A stretch of 64,000 bases of DNA from positions 124,001 through 188,000 of the forward strand of contig JBGCFI010000031.1 in NCBI GenBank assembly GCA_045106855.1, read 5' to 3'. The notes under the pieces were generated by a model that was not told the DNA's origin, searched no databases, and saw only the letters and a list, made by a program, of their open reading frames with translations. This document shows positions 1 through 9,012 of the stretch, piece after piece. This stretch comes from Granulosicoccus sp045106855. Its GTDB lineage: Bacteria > Pseudomonadota > Gammaproteobacteria > Granulosicoccales > Granulosicoccaceae. A program made the translations under genes and the position numbers. Each line of letters begins with the position of its first letter. Within the stretch, counting starts at the first letter, position 1.

Positions 1-2115
1 CAACGCGTGCGGGCGGTATCAGAAGCCCATGATGAACATACTCGCATGCTCGAAGCCGACCGAAATCGCGACGCGCGTCTCAAAACCAAAGCCGTTGTGG
101 CCGGAGACACCAAAGGGTCAAGCAAGCGGGCCGGCGGTAAACTTCTGTCCCGTAAATCCCGGCAATCCGGAAAACCCGATCCTCTGCTGGAAGACGAATC
201 CCCCGATTCAACAACGGATACATTGACAACAGGCATGGGGGCGGCGCTTGCGATGGCTCGAGAAAAAGCCAAAGCATCACAGGAACTCGCTAGCAAGGCT
301 GTCACAAAAGCCAGTAAAGCTGCACGACCTGCTGACAAATTTGATGTGTTAGGTGAATCTCTGGGCGAGGCCGATGCCTTGTTGACGGATGATTTCGATG
401 AAACAATCGCCATTGATCGGGCTGCAGCATCGGCGTTGCAAACCATGGACGCCCCCCTGGATGAGGCGGATTCCGTCGCGGCTGAAAATTCAGTAAGTGC
501 TGTGCCGGCTCATGAGACCATTCTGCCAACAGTGGATCCTTCTGCCCGCAAGAAAAAAATTGCCATCAAGGCAAGGCCGGTTGAACAGAAACAGGCCAAG
601 CTTTTTCTTGATGTCCCCGATTCAGATTTGCCACCGCTGTCTTTACTTGATGCACCCGAACCGCAAAGGCCGGGTTTTTCTGAATCTGATCTGGAGGCCT
701 TGTCGCGTCTGCTTGAAGAGAAGCTGGCAGAATTCCGCATTACCGTCCAGGTCGTAGCGGTTCATCCGGGCCCGGTTATTACTCGTTTCGAAATGGAGCT
801 TGCGCCGGGTATCAAGGCAAGTCGTATTACCGGGCTTTCGCAAGATATCGCGCGTTCCATGTCACTGGTTAGTGTGCGCGTCGTCGAGGTCATTGCCGGT
901 AAGTCGACGATCGGAATAGAAGTTCCCAACGATCATCGTGAGATCGTGCAACTCACCGAAATGTTGCAATCAGATCAATACATCGAGAAGAAATCACCAC
1001 TGACCCTTGCGCTGGGAAAAGATATCAGTGGCCAGTCAGTTACGGCTGATCTTGGCAGAATGCCTCACCTGCTGGTGGCTGGTACGACAGGTTCTGGTAA
1101 ATCCGTTGCGGTTAATTCGATGCTTATCAGTTTGTTGTACAAGGCAACGGCCAAAGATGTACGTCTCATTCTCATAGATCCCAAAATGCTGGAACTGAAT
1201 GTTTATGACGGCATACCGCATCTGTTAGCACCTGTTGTCACCGATATGAAAGAGGCGGCTAATGCGTTGCGCTGGTGTGTCGGTGAGATGGAACGACGCT
1301 ATACCGTGATGGCGGCACTGAAGGTACGCAATATTGCCGGCTATAACAAAAAGGTGAATGAGGCAATCAAGATCGGCAAGCCAATTGTTGATCCTTTGTA
1401 TCAGGCAGAATTGTCCCTGAATCCATCAGGACCACCACCGACGCTCGAACCCATGCCTTTCATTGTTGTTGTCGTTGATGAGTTCGCCGACATGATGATG
1501 CAGGTTGGTAAAAAGGCAGAAGAGCTCATTGCGCGTATAGCTCAGAAAGCTCGTGCAGCTGGCATCCATCTGGTGCTCGCAACCCAGAGACCTTCCGTCG
1601 ACGTCATTACTGGTCTGATAAAGGCCAACGTACCAACCCGCATAGCATTCCAGGTGTCATCTAAAATCGATTCAAGAACCATACTGGATCAGGGAGGCGC
1701 TGAATCGCTGCTTGGTCATGGTGACATGCTTTATCTGCCGCCGGGCACGGCATTGCCCATGCGGGTGCATGGTGCATTTGTTGATGACCATGAAGTGCAG
1801 AATGTCATTGCACATATAAAGCAGACTGGCGAACCGAATTACATCGAAGAAATTCTGCAAGAGAGTCAGGTGGCCATTCCGGGAATCTCAGGTGGAGAGA
1901 GCGAAGGTGGCGGCGGTGAATCCGATGCGCTGTATGATCAGGCTGTGGCGATTGTTCTGGAGTCACGCAAAGCATCGATCTCCTACGTTCAGCGACGTCT
2001 TAAGATCGGCTACAACCGGGCCGCGCGAATGATCGAAGAAATGGAAGCCGCTGGCGTAGTCAGCCAGGTGACAGGTAGCGGTACACGAGAGGTACTGGCG
2101 CCTCCGCCGGGATAG
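1..2115 (+). CDS. ftsK: DNA translocase FtsK, C-terminal part (5' end outside window)
   Basis: FtsK is the septal DNA pump that clears and decatenates chromosome ends at division and activates XerCD recombination at dif. The reading frame is open from the first base, so the protein enters from upstream and the N-terminal membrane segments are missing; the GTG at position 7 is only the first start-like codon. Visible in order: a low-complexity, acidic and Ala/Lys-rich linker, the alpha/beta motor domain with Walker A GTTGSGKS (around nt 1081-1104) and Walker B VVVVDEFAD, the LATQRPSVDVITG segment, and a C-terminal winged-helix gamma domain (ASISYVQRRLKIGYNRAA) that reads KOPS sites. It is followed by lolA and rarA, as in many gammaproteobacteria. 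Identification is secure. Confidence 0.97.
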   Translation, partial: QRVRAVSEAHDEHTRMLEADRNRDARLKTKAVVAGDTKGSSKRAGGKLLSRKSRQSGKPDPLLEDESPDSTTDTLTTGMGAALAMAREKAKASQELASKAVTKASKAARPADKFDVLGESLGEADALLTDDFDETIAIDRAAASALQTMDAPLDEADSVAAENSVSAVPAHETILPTVDPSARKKKIAIKARPVEQKQAKLFLDVPDSDLPPLSLLDAPEPQRPGFSESDLEALSRLLEEKLAEFRITVQVVAVHPGPVITRFEMELAPGIKASRITGLSQDIARSMSLVSVRVVEVIAGKSTIGIEVPNDHREIVQLTEMLQSDQYIEKKSPLTLALGKDISGQSVTADLGRMPHLLVAGTTGSGKSVAVNSMLISLLYKATAKDVRLILIDPKMLELNVYDGIPHLLAPVVTDMKEAANALRWCVGEMERRYTVMAALKVRNIAGYNKKVNEAIKIGKPIVDPLYQAELSLNPSGPPPTLEPMPFIVVVVDEFADMMMQVGKKAEELIARIAQKARAAGIHLVLATQRPSVDVITGLIKANVPTRIAFQVSSKIDSRTILDQGGAESLLGHGDMLYLPPGTALPMRVHGAFVDDHEVQNVIAHIKQTGEPNYIEEILQESQVAIPGISGGESEGGGGESDALYDQAVAIVLESRKASISYVQRRLKIGYNRAARMIEEMEAAGVVSQVTGSGTREVLAPPPG

Positions 2116-2201
2116 TCAGGCAGTAATCCTGTGCCAAGCTCTTGCAACCGGACGTTGGTACCCTTATCAACTTGGAATAAAAGGCGAGCAAGTCCATAAC
2201 C

Positions 2202-2918
2202 ATGCGATACAGTCTACAAAACCAATTCAACGCCTCGTTGATGAGAATCCCGGGTACCGCAGGTAAAAGCACCATTGTCGCATTGGCAACTCGTGCGGTG
2301 CTTGTGCTGATGTTTCTCCTGATGCCGTGGCAGACATTCGCCAACGAGGATGCCCTCGAGCCGGTGAAAACACTGGAACAGTTCATCCAGTCTTTGACAA
2401 GCTTCGAGGCCAGTTTTGAGCAAACGCTCTACGATGTTGATTCTGAACCCTTAGGAAGTTCTGCCGGTACGATAAAACTCAAGCGCCCCGGCAGGTTTGT
2501 CTGGACTTACAGTTCCCCTGATCCACAGGTGATTGTTGCTGATGGTGAGCGGATCTGGCTTTATGATCAGGATCTCGAACAGGTCACGGTCAATGCAATT
2601 GATGAACGCATCAACGGCACGCCTCTGCAGCTTCTGATGAGTACAGCTCCGTTAAGTGAAGCCTTCGAGATTGAGTCTCTTGGACAGGCGGATAACATCG
2701 ATTGGTTTGCTTTAACACCTTTGGCGCAAAGCTCCGACTTCGAGCAAGTATTCATTGGTTTGCAAGAAGATGCTATCGCAGCCATGGAGCTGCGCGACAG
2801 TTTTGGCCAGGCAACTCAGATCCAGCTAATTGATTTCAATAAGGATGTTGATCTTGATGATTCGCTATTTGTATTTGAGGTGCCAGAGGGTGTGGATGTT
2901 ATAGGGCTAGATGAGTAG
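2202..2918 (+). CDS. lolA: Outer-membrane lipoprotein carrier protein LolA
   Basis: LolA is the periplasmic chaperone that carries lipoproteins from the LolCDE release complex to the outer-membrane receptor LolB. The 238-residue product has a long basic N-terminus, a hydrophobic stretch (VLVLMFLLMPW) and a probable cleavage site near TFA/NED, followed by features of the LolA barrel: an early FEASFEQTLYD segment, GTIKLKRPGRFVWTYSSPDPQVIVADGERIWLYDQDLEQVTV, and a C-terminal DDSLFVFEVPEGVDVI ending. An ATG at 2241 is an alternative start that would give a shorter signal peptide. The stop overlaps the rarA start by 8 bases, implying translational coupling. The ftsK-lolA-rarA order supports the call. 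Confidence 0.95.
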   Translation: MRYSLQNQFNASLMRIPGTAGKSTIVALATRAVLVLMFLLMPWQTFANEDALEPVKTLEQFIQSLTSFEASFEQTLYDVDSEPLGSSAGTIKLKRPGRFVWTYSSPDPQVIVADGERIWLYDQDLEQVTVNAIDERINGTPLQLLMSTAPLSEAFEIESLGQADNIDWFALTPLAQSSDFEQVFIGLQEDAIAAMELRDSFGQATQIQLIDFNKDVDLDDSLFVFEVPEGVDVIGLDE

Positions 2919-4245
2919 CTCTCTGGAGCTGTTCGGGGGCGATGATTCGGTCAGGCCACTGGCTGACAGACTGCGCCCCAGATCACTGGACGAATTTGCA
3001 GGTCAGTCGCACCTGCTGAACTCGGACAGCACGCTGCGCCAGGCGATACAAAACAACCGCCTGCATTCCATGATTTTCTGGGGGCCCCCGGGTACCGGAA
3101 AAACTACACTGGCACGTATGCTGGCTCTCCATTGCGATGCACATTTTATGAGCCTCTCCGCAGTGTTGGCAGGTGTCAAAGACATACGAGAGAAGGTTTC
3201 AGAAGCGCGTGACCGATTGCAGGCGAACGGGCAGCGTAGTGTTCTGTTTGTTGATGAGGTGCATCGTTTCAATAAATCTCAACAGGACGCCTTTTTGCCG
3301 CATATCGAGGATGGCACTTTGTACTTTGTTGGAGCCACCACCGAGAATCCTTCGTTCGAATTGAACAACGCTTTGCTTTCCCGTGTTCGCGTTTACGTAC
3401 TGAAGCATCTGGAACAGTCAGATTTGCGACGTGTTATCGATCGCGCCCTGAGTGATGAGGAGCGTGGTCTTGGACGACAAAATCTCAGAATGGATGACAG
3501 TTTTCGGGATCAATTGGCAGCGACCGCTAACGGCGATGCCAGGCATGCACTGGTCTTGCTTGAGCTGGCATCGGACTGCGCTCGAACAGATGGGGAAGAA
3601 CGAGTTATCGATGAAGACGTGCTCAAAGAGGTGACCCGCGATAGTTTCCGGCAGTTCGATAAAGGTGGTGATCACTTTTATGACCAGATTTCAGCACTGC
3701 ACAAGAGCATGCGTGGCTCTGATCCTGACGCTGCGTTGTACTGGTTTTGTCGTATGCTCGACGGCGGATGCGATCCTCTGTACATCGCGCGGCGAGTGTT
3801 GCGTTTTGCTTCAGAAGACATTGGTAATGCTGATCCAAGGGCAGCGCAATACGCATTGTATGCCTGGGATACCTACCACCGCCTCGGTAGTCCTGAGGGT
3901 GATCTGGCCATTGCCCATGCCATTGTTTTCATGAGTTGTGCTCCTAAAAGTAATGCGGTATACAAAGCGTTTAAACAGGCAATGGTTTTTGCGCGTGATC
4001 AGGGGAACGCTCCAGTGCCGATGAGTCTTCGAAACGCACCAACAAAACTGATGAAAGAGCTTGGGCACGGTGATGATTATCGATATGCGCACGATGAGGT
4101 CGACGGATTTGCTGCCGGTGCACACTATTTTCCTGACACACTACCGGCTCAACAGTTTTATGAGCCAGTTCAGCGTGGTCTTGAAATCAAGATTGGTGAA
4201 CGACTGACTGAGCTTCGAAGGCGCAATCAAGATTCTCGAAAATAG
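2911..4245 (+). CDS. rarA: Replication-associated recombination protein A (AAA+ ATPase RarA/MgsA)
   Basis: RarA is a clamp-loader-like AAA+ ATPase acting at stalled forks and gaps, interacting with SSB. The 444-residue protein is of usual length. Visible are Walker A GPPGTGKTTLA at about residue 58, the Walker B/box VII region VLFVDEVHRFNKSQQDAFLP, sensor 1 (FVGATTENPSFELNNALLSR), and the C-terminal tetramerisation region with SEDIGNADP and PKSNAVYKAF, both typical of the MgsA family. The start overlaps the end of lolA by 8 bases, so the two are co-translated. In Escherichia coli serS follows; here a GNAT gene follows, so the conserved block ends at this gene. Confidence 0.96.
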   Translation: MSSSLELFGGDDSVRPLADRLRPRSLDEFAGQSHLLNSDSTLRQAIQNNRLHSMIFWGPPGTGKTTLARMLALHCDAHFMSLSAVLAGVKDIREKVSEARDRLQANGQRSVLFVDEVHRFNKSQQDAFLPHIEDGTLYFVGATTENPSFELNNALLSRVRVYVLKHLEQSDLRRVIDRALSDEERGLGRQNLRMDDSFRDQLAATANGDARHALVLLELASDCARTDGEERVIDEDVLKEVTRDSFRQFDKGGDHFYDQISALHKSMRGSDPDAALYWFCRMLDGGCDPLYIARRVLRFASEDIGNADPRAAQYALYAWDTYHRLGSPEGDLAIAHAIVFMSCAPKSNAVYKAFKQAMVFARDQGNAPVPMSLRNAPTKLMKELGHGDDYRYAHDEVDGFAAGAHYFPDTLPAQQFYEPVQRGLEIKIGERLTELRRRNQDSRK

Positions 4246-4276
4246 TTAGTTTTATAACCATGAGTATTTGTCCTGC

Positions 4277-4783
4277 ATGACACGTAAACTCGAATTCTCT
4301 CTGGCGGACTGGAATAATCCAAACGACTGCCAGTCAGTGCTTGCCTTGTTGCAGGCCTATGCTCTTCATCCAATGGGTGGCGCGGAACCACTGAGCGATT
4401 ATTGTGTACAGAATCTTCCACAGGCAATGGCTGCAACACCCGGTGCATTTTCTGTCATCGCTTGGCAGGTAGATAACGATGGCAAACGCTGTGCGGTGGC
4501 CTTGGCCAATTGTTTTTCTACTTTATCAACGTTTGCATGCAAACCTTTGATCAATATCCATGATCTTTACGTCTCTGATGCCGCGCGAGGGCAGGGTACA
4601 GGTCAGGCTATAATGGGGTTTGTCGAAAAAGAAGCAAGGTCGCGGGGGTGCTGTAAGGTGACGCTCGAAGTGCTTTCAGGAAATTCCAACGCCATTAGCT
4701 CGTACAAGCAATTCGGGTTCATCCCGTATACGATGGACGATACCAATGGCCATGCGTTATTCATGCATAAGAAGCTGGACTGA
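4277..4783 (+). CDS. GNAT family N-acetyltransferase
   Basis: This is a small cytoplasmic acetyltransferase of the GCN5-related family; the acceptor substrate cannot be told. I chose the ATG at 4277 over an upstream TTG at 4268, giving 168 residues. The acetyl-CoA binding motif A is recognisable as LYVSDAARGQGTGQAIMGFVEKEARSRG (the R/Q-x-x-G-x-G/A loop), followed by motif B with NSNAISSYKQFGF, where the Tyr is the usual general acid position. The stop overlaps the desaturase start by one base (TGATG), so the two genes probably form one transcript. The N-terminal EFSLADWNNPNDCQSVLALLQAYALHPMGG resembles GNATs of marine gammaproteobacteria. Confidence 0.85.
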   Translation: MTRKLEFSLADWNNPNDCQSVLALLQAYALHPMGGAEPLSDYCVQNLPQAMAATPGAFSVIAWQVDNDGKRCAVALANCFSTLSTFACKPLINIHDLYVSDAARGQGTGQAIMGFVEKEARSRGCCKVTLEVLSGNSNAISSYKQFGFIPYTMDDTNGHALFMHKKLD

Positions 4784-5946
4784 TGCAGGAAACAACAGAC
4801 TATCCGCTGCTATCAGATGTCCGTAAGTCCTTAAGGGTCAAATGGTATCGTTGCCCCATAGAAACGTCGACTCTACATGATCTTCTAAAGCGCAGTGATC
4901 TGCAGGGTTTTGTGCAAGCCGGTGGTCATTTGTGTCTTTGGTTGCTTACTGGTGTGCTTGTATACCTATGCTGGTTTCATCAAGCATGGTTACTGTTCGT
5001 TGTCGCATTGTTCCTACACGGAACGGTCAGCACTTTTTTTGTTGGTACTGCCGCCCACGAGCTTGGCCATGGGACAGTATTCAAAACGCCGATATTGAAT
5101 CGACTCTTTCTTTATCTGTTCAGTCTTATTGGCTGGTGGGATCCGTTCGACTATGCCGCCAGTCATACCTACCATCACCGCTACACATTGCATCCGGACG
5201 GTGATCGTGAAAACCTGCTGCCGTTGACGCCCGATACCAGTAAGGGGTTTCTATTGCAAATGTGTACCTTTAACCTGTTTACACAAAAGGACAGATCGTT
5301 TGGCAAGGGCGGCTTTTTCTCAACCATCATAGCGACTGTCAATGGCGCATTAGGTAAAACCGGTTCGCCCGATGTGCCCAGCAACGAGTGGCTAATAGCC
5401 TTGCACCATGATCAACCAGAAGAATTTCGTAACTCAATTTTATGGTCACGATTGCTGCTGGTTTTCCATGCAAGCATCGTCGTTTTATCTTTGGTGACTG
5501 GATACTGGGTATTTATTCTTATTATTTCCCTGGCAGCATTTACTGCGAATCTGCTGTCCTACCTGCTGGGTACGACACAGCACGCTGGTTTGCAAGACAA
5601 TGTTTCAGATTTTCGAAAGTGCACACGCTCCATAGTGATTAATCCGGTATTCGAGTTTTTGTATTGGCAGATGAACTGGCATATCGAACACCATATGTAT
5701 GCTGGGGTACCGTGCTACAACTTGAAAAAACTGCATTTAGCGGTACGAGATGATATGCCAGAACCAAGAAGCCTGCGCAATGCCTGGAAAGAGATGATTG
5801 ACACGCGAGACAGACAGCAGATTAATCCTGCTTACTACTTCGACACACCGTTGCCAGACCCCAAAGCTGCCGCCGATTTGGCGACTACTGCGGATGAACT
5901 GCTTGAATCGATTGGTGAACTAGCGCCTCCCGGGTTGCGTGGATAA
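4783..5946 (+). CDS. Membrane fatty acid desaturase family protein
   Basis: This is an integral membrane di-iron desaturase/hydroxylase. The 387-residue protein carries three histidine boxes: HELGH at residues 92-96, HTYHH at 128-132, and HIEHH at 300-304. Hydrophobic pairs lie before box 1 (LCLWLLTGVLVYLCWF and LLFVVALFLHG), between boxes 1 and 2 (FLYLFSLIGWW) and between boxes 2 and 3 (LLLVFHASIVVLSLVTGYWVFILIISLAAF). The family inserts double bonds or hydroxyls in lipids or carotenoid-like substrates, and the sequence does not say which. It starts one base inside the GNAT stop codon. The next gene is convergent, so this closes the plus-strand block beginning with ftsK. Confidence 0.88.
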   Translation: MQETTDYPLLSDVRKSLRVKWYRCPIETSTLHDLLKRSDLQGFVQAGGHLCLWLLTGVLVYLCWFHQAWLLFVVALFLHGTVSTFFVGTAAHELGHGTVFKTPILNRLFLYLFSLIGWWDPFDYAASHTYHHRYTLHPDGDRENLLPLTPDTSKGFLLQMCTFNLFTQKDRSFGKGGFFSTIIATVNGALGKTGSPDVPSNEWLIALHHDQPEEFRNSILWSRLLLVFHASIVVLSLVTGYWVFILIISLAAFTANLLSYLLGTTQHAGLQDNVSDFRKCTRSIVINPVFEFLYWQMNWHIEHHMYAGVPCYNLKKLHLAVRDDMPEPRSLRNAWKEMIDTRDRQQINPAYYFDTPLPDPKAAADLATTADELLESIGELAPPGLRG

Positions 5947-6063
5947 CAAGAATTCCAAGTTTTTTCTCAGCGGCTCAGTACTATGGAATGGATAACGATG
6001 TTCGTTCCATCACGCAGGTGAAGTCACCACCGATATACAGCCTGGGATCAAAAGTCACCTCGA

Positions 6064-7599
6064 TCAATTCGCTGCTGTAAATAGCCTAGCCTGCGCGTCC
6101 GTGGACCGCAGCAATTTCTTGGTAGCAACCGTACACGTGCCTGGGGTGATTTTCCTTACCTCAAGATTCACCGCGTAGGTATCTACGGAGCCTGAGTCGT
6201 ACCAGTCAGAGTTGAAAAGTACACGTGAGCCACTGGGGCTCATGACGGCATGCGGTTCACCGAAGTATCCTCCACCATAACTTGCACCGCGGCGCGCAGA
6301 TTTCCCCATGGTTCTCAGGTGTGCAAGTCGGCAAGTTGTCGGGTTGTCCGGGTCTGCGTGGGTCAAGCTGAGTTCTGAAAACAAAGCAGGCGCAGGGCGT
6401 TCGTTAGTGAGGTATTCTAATTGACTGCTGCCTATCGAAGTCATGGTCACCCAGCCCGGGTTTTGCTCGGATACCGCGGATAGGTGTACTCCGCTTAATG
6501 GATAATCCCAGCCGGTGCTAAGCCCCACCATGACATGGCAATTACCCGACTGAACATCCATGGCAACCAAGGCACCCAGACCAGCATCCGAATCTCCATC
6601 ACAACCGTTTTGCATCGGCTCATATCGTGGAGAAAAAATTGCATCGTGACCGTTGGGCATTTGACCTGCAGACGAATGCTCGGTCTTTGGCACCTTGTAC
6701 GCTCTACCGTTAGTGGCGGTGTAGTTAGTCATTGAGCTATCCAGCGAATAGAGGTAGTTCATATCGTTATCGAACACGCTGTCTTGAACAACAACCCGTC
6801 TGCCGCTGTGCATAGGCACTGCTGCAACATCGGGTCGAAAACCAAAGGTATTGGCACCTTGTGGTTGAGCCGGGTTCAGTATGACTTGTGGGCTGATCGT
6901 CCCTGTACGAACGTTAACGTTAAAGGTGATATCTGACGAGTTGCCGTTTACAACATTGTTAACGCATCGCAAACCTACCGTATCGCTTGTGATACCCTGA
7001 ATATCGTTACCCCCCATGGCCGTAATGCCAGCACGATTGCCAGAGGTTCCACAGACTGGATCAAGATTTGCGACAAGACTACGCTGTCGGGTTCGGACAT
7101 TGTATTTTACGAGTTTGCCGTAAAGGGCGTCTTTGCTGGGTCGCTTTTGAATGAAATAGAGCGTATCGCTGTCGTTCTCGTCCCAATAGACTTCCTCGAT
7201 ATCCGCCGGAACAAATTCCAATTGTCGAATGTACTGATACGTTTTTCCGTTGTACAAATGATGCCCGGCTTTGCTGTCACCTGAGTGATAAAGCAATAAA
7301 AACGATTCATCCGCATTCCACGGTTGGACAGTGCTATACAACGTCCGATGCGCTGTTCCGAATGGTGCATTGGTTACGCGTGTTACTCGAGTACCAAATG
7401 CCGGGTCTGTATATGTTTGAAGTGCGCGCGGTTTGTCCATACGCGGAACGATCACATTGTCACGATGCTTGACTTGCAACGAACACCAGTCATTTGACAT
7501 TGCCGCACCGCTGTCAAGAAGAAGTACACAAAATACGGCGCATGCTGTTGTGAGTCTTAGTTTGCTACGGTGGGTAAGTACATTCTGGGGCACAATCAT
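6064..7599 (-). CDS. Secreted protein of unknown function, probable beta-propeller
   Basis: I do not recognise the family with confidence. The 511-residue product starts with a signal peptide (a basic segment, then TTACAVFCVLLLDSGAAM, cleavage near GAAMSND). The mature part has repeated blade-like strings of the TolB/WD40-like kind, such as STVQPWNADESFLLLYH, EEVYWDENDSDTLYFIQ, and near the end GEPHAVMSPSGSRVLFNSDW, which resembles the SPDG-x-x-V-x-F-x-SD signature of TolB-like and oligogalacturonate-lyase-like propellers. Several cysteines could form disulfides. An AGGAG ribosome-binding site lies about 11 bases before the ATG. It stands alone downstream of queG with a 342-base gap, so it probably has its own promoter. 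An extracellular or periplasmic location is inferred. Confidence 0.7.
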   Translation of the reverse strand: MIVPQNVLTHRSKLRLTTACAVFCVLLLDSGAAMSNDWCSLQVKHRDNVIVPRMDKPRALQTYTDPAFGTRVTRVTNAPFGTAHRTLYSTVQPWNADESFLLLYHSGDSKAGHHLYNGKTYQYIRQLEFVPADIEEVYWDENDSDTLYFIQKRPSKDALYGKLVKYNVRTRQRSLVANLDPVCGTSGNRAGITAMGGNDIQGITSDTVGLRCVNNVVNGNSSDITFNVNVRTGTISPQVILNPAQPQGANTFGFRPDVAAVPMHSGRRVVVQDSVFDNDMNYLYSLDSSMTNYTATNGRAYKVPKTEHSSAGQMPNGHDAIFSPRYEPMQNGCDGDSDAGLGALVAMDVQSGNCHVMVGLSTGWDYPLSGVHLSAVSEQNPGWVTMTSIGSSQLEYLTNERPAPALFSELSLTHADPDNPTTCRLAHLRTMGKSARRGASYGGGYFGEPHAVMSPSGSRVLFNSDWYDSGSVDTYAVNLEVRKITPGTCTVATKKLLRSTDAQARLFTAAN

Positions 7600-7941
7600 T
7601 TTTTTTTGATGCTCCTGATCGACAGGATGGCAAATAGAATGTGACTTATCGCACGTTTTCTCGGGGGGATATTGTTGTCATTCAGAAAGAATTGACAATC
7701 AGATGAGTTGCAGCGTTCCAATCGTCGCTGTTAAACAATGTGCAATCAGCTATTGAGTAAAGAGTTACAGGGTTGAGAGGATTGCAGGCATGACCCGCGT
7801 TGACGGTAAGCTGCGTCACGGGAACAGAGGTTCAGGCCATCACTTACTGGCGTACATATCAGCTTTGAACCCATCCTCTGTTAGAGGTCATGCTCAGTTA
7901 AGGCGTTAAAGTAAAGTGGAAGCTGTGCAACGCAACTTTCG
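7600..7941. other. Intergenic region between queG and the secreted propeller gene
   Basis: No convincing open reading frame or RNA gene is seen. It should hold the minus-strand promoter of the secreted propeller gene and the end of the queG transcript. An imperfect inverted repeat (CGCGTTGACG ... CGTCACG) lies around 7797-7820, with no T-tract that would make it a clear terminator. Confidence 0.4.
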
Positions 7942-9012
7942 TCATGATGCGTGCTGTTCCAGAGCCCAATGCACATGTTCACGTATTAATTCTGACGTAT
8001 CTTGTTTACGTGTATTCAGACTTGTCAGAACCTCCGGAGTCGAAGGTGCATTGCCTAACGCTACGGCAATATTTCTTAACCAGCGTTCGTGCCCTATGCG
8101 ATAAATGGCGGAACCTGCCATCTTGTGTTGAAACGTTGCCTCATCCCAACTGAACAGTTCTATCAGGCTGGCACTATCAAGATCATGTCTTGAACGAAAA
8201 TCAGGTTCTGTACTGGGATTACTGAATTTGTTGAACGGGCAAACTAGTTGGCAGTCATCACAACCATAGATGCGATTACCCATGGCATGCCGAAACTCGA
8301 TGGGTATACTGCCTTTGAGTTCGATAGTGAGATATGAGATGCAGCGTCGGGCATCAACTTGATAAGGTGCGACTATGGCATTAGTGGGGCAGGCTTGCAT
8401 GCACGCTGTACAAGTACCGCAGTGTTTTTGTTTTACCGGGTTATCAATGGCAAGTGGGAGGTCGGTGTATAGCTCACCGAGGAAGAACCAGCTACCTGCA
8501 TTTTTAGTCAATAGATTACTGTGCTTGCCTATCCAGCCAAGGCCGGCTTTTTCTGCAATTGCCTTTTCCAATACTGGAGCGCTATCGACAAAAGCGCGAT
8601 AGCCGAATTCACCATAGTGATCAGTGATGAGGGTAGCCAGTTTTTGCAATCGGTTACGCAGAACTTTGTGATAGTCACGTCCCAGCGCATAACGGGATAT
8701 GTAAGCTTTCGTTGGATTGTCCAGAGTGCTCCAGGCATCGCTGGTATCCGGAGGGTAATAATCCATCCGTACTGAAATTATGCGTATCGTTCCGGGCAGA
8801 AGTTCTCGGGGGCGACTGCGTTTTACCCCATGCCTTTGCATGTAATCCATTGAGCCATGAAAGCCTGCGTCAAGCCAGTTGAGCAGATGTGTTTCATGCT
8901 CGCCCAGGTCAGTATCTGTGATGGCGCAATGGTTTAGCCCCAGTTGCCTGGCGTTGTTTTTGACAAATTCACTGAGACTTTCCGAACTATCAACGGCAGT
9001 GGGCTGGCTCAC
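7942..9012 (-). CDS. queG: Epoxyqueuosine reductase QueG
   Basis: QueG is the cobalamin- and iron-sulfur-dependent enzyme for the last step of queuosine synthesis, reducing epoxyqueuosine to queuosine in tRNA wobble position 34. The 356-residue protein is of normal length. Two ferredoxin-type motifs are visible: CGTCTACMQACP, and CDDCQLVCPFNKF that completes the second cluster. The N-terminal AITDTDLG and ISVRMDYYPPD segments, RFVDSAPVLEKAIAEKAGLGWIGKH-like core and GELYTDLPL are family hallmarks. The start is a GTG that overlaps the stop of the upstream cupin gene by four bases (GTGA), so translation is coupled to it. No other queuosine genes are in the window. Confidence 0.96.
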   Translation of the reverse strand: MSQPTAVDSSESLSEFVKNNARQLGLNHCAITDTDLGEHETHLLNWLDAGFHGSMDYMQRHGVKRSRPRELLPGTIRIISVRMDYYPPDTSDAWSTLDNPTKAYISRYALGRDYHKVLRNRLQKLATLITDHYGEFGYRAFVDSAPVLEKAIAEKAGLGWIGKHSNLLTKNAGSWFFLGELYTDLPLAIDNPVKQKHCGTCTACMQACPTNAIVAPYQVDARRCISYLTIELKGSIPIEFRHAMGNRIYGCDDCQLVCPFNKFSNPSTEPDFRSRHDLDSASLIELFSWDEATFQHKMAGSAIYRIGHERWLRNIAVALGNAPSTPEVLTSLNTRKQDTSELIREHVHWALEQHAS

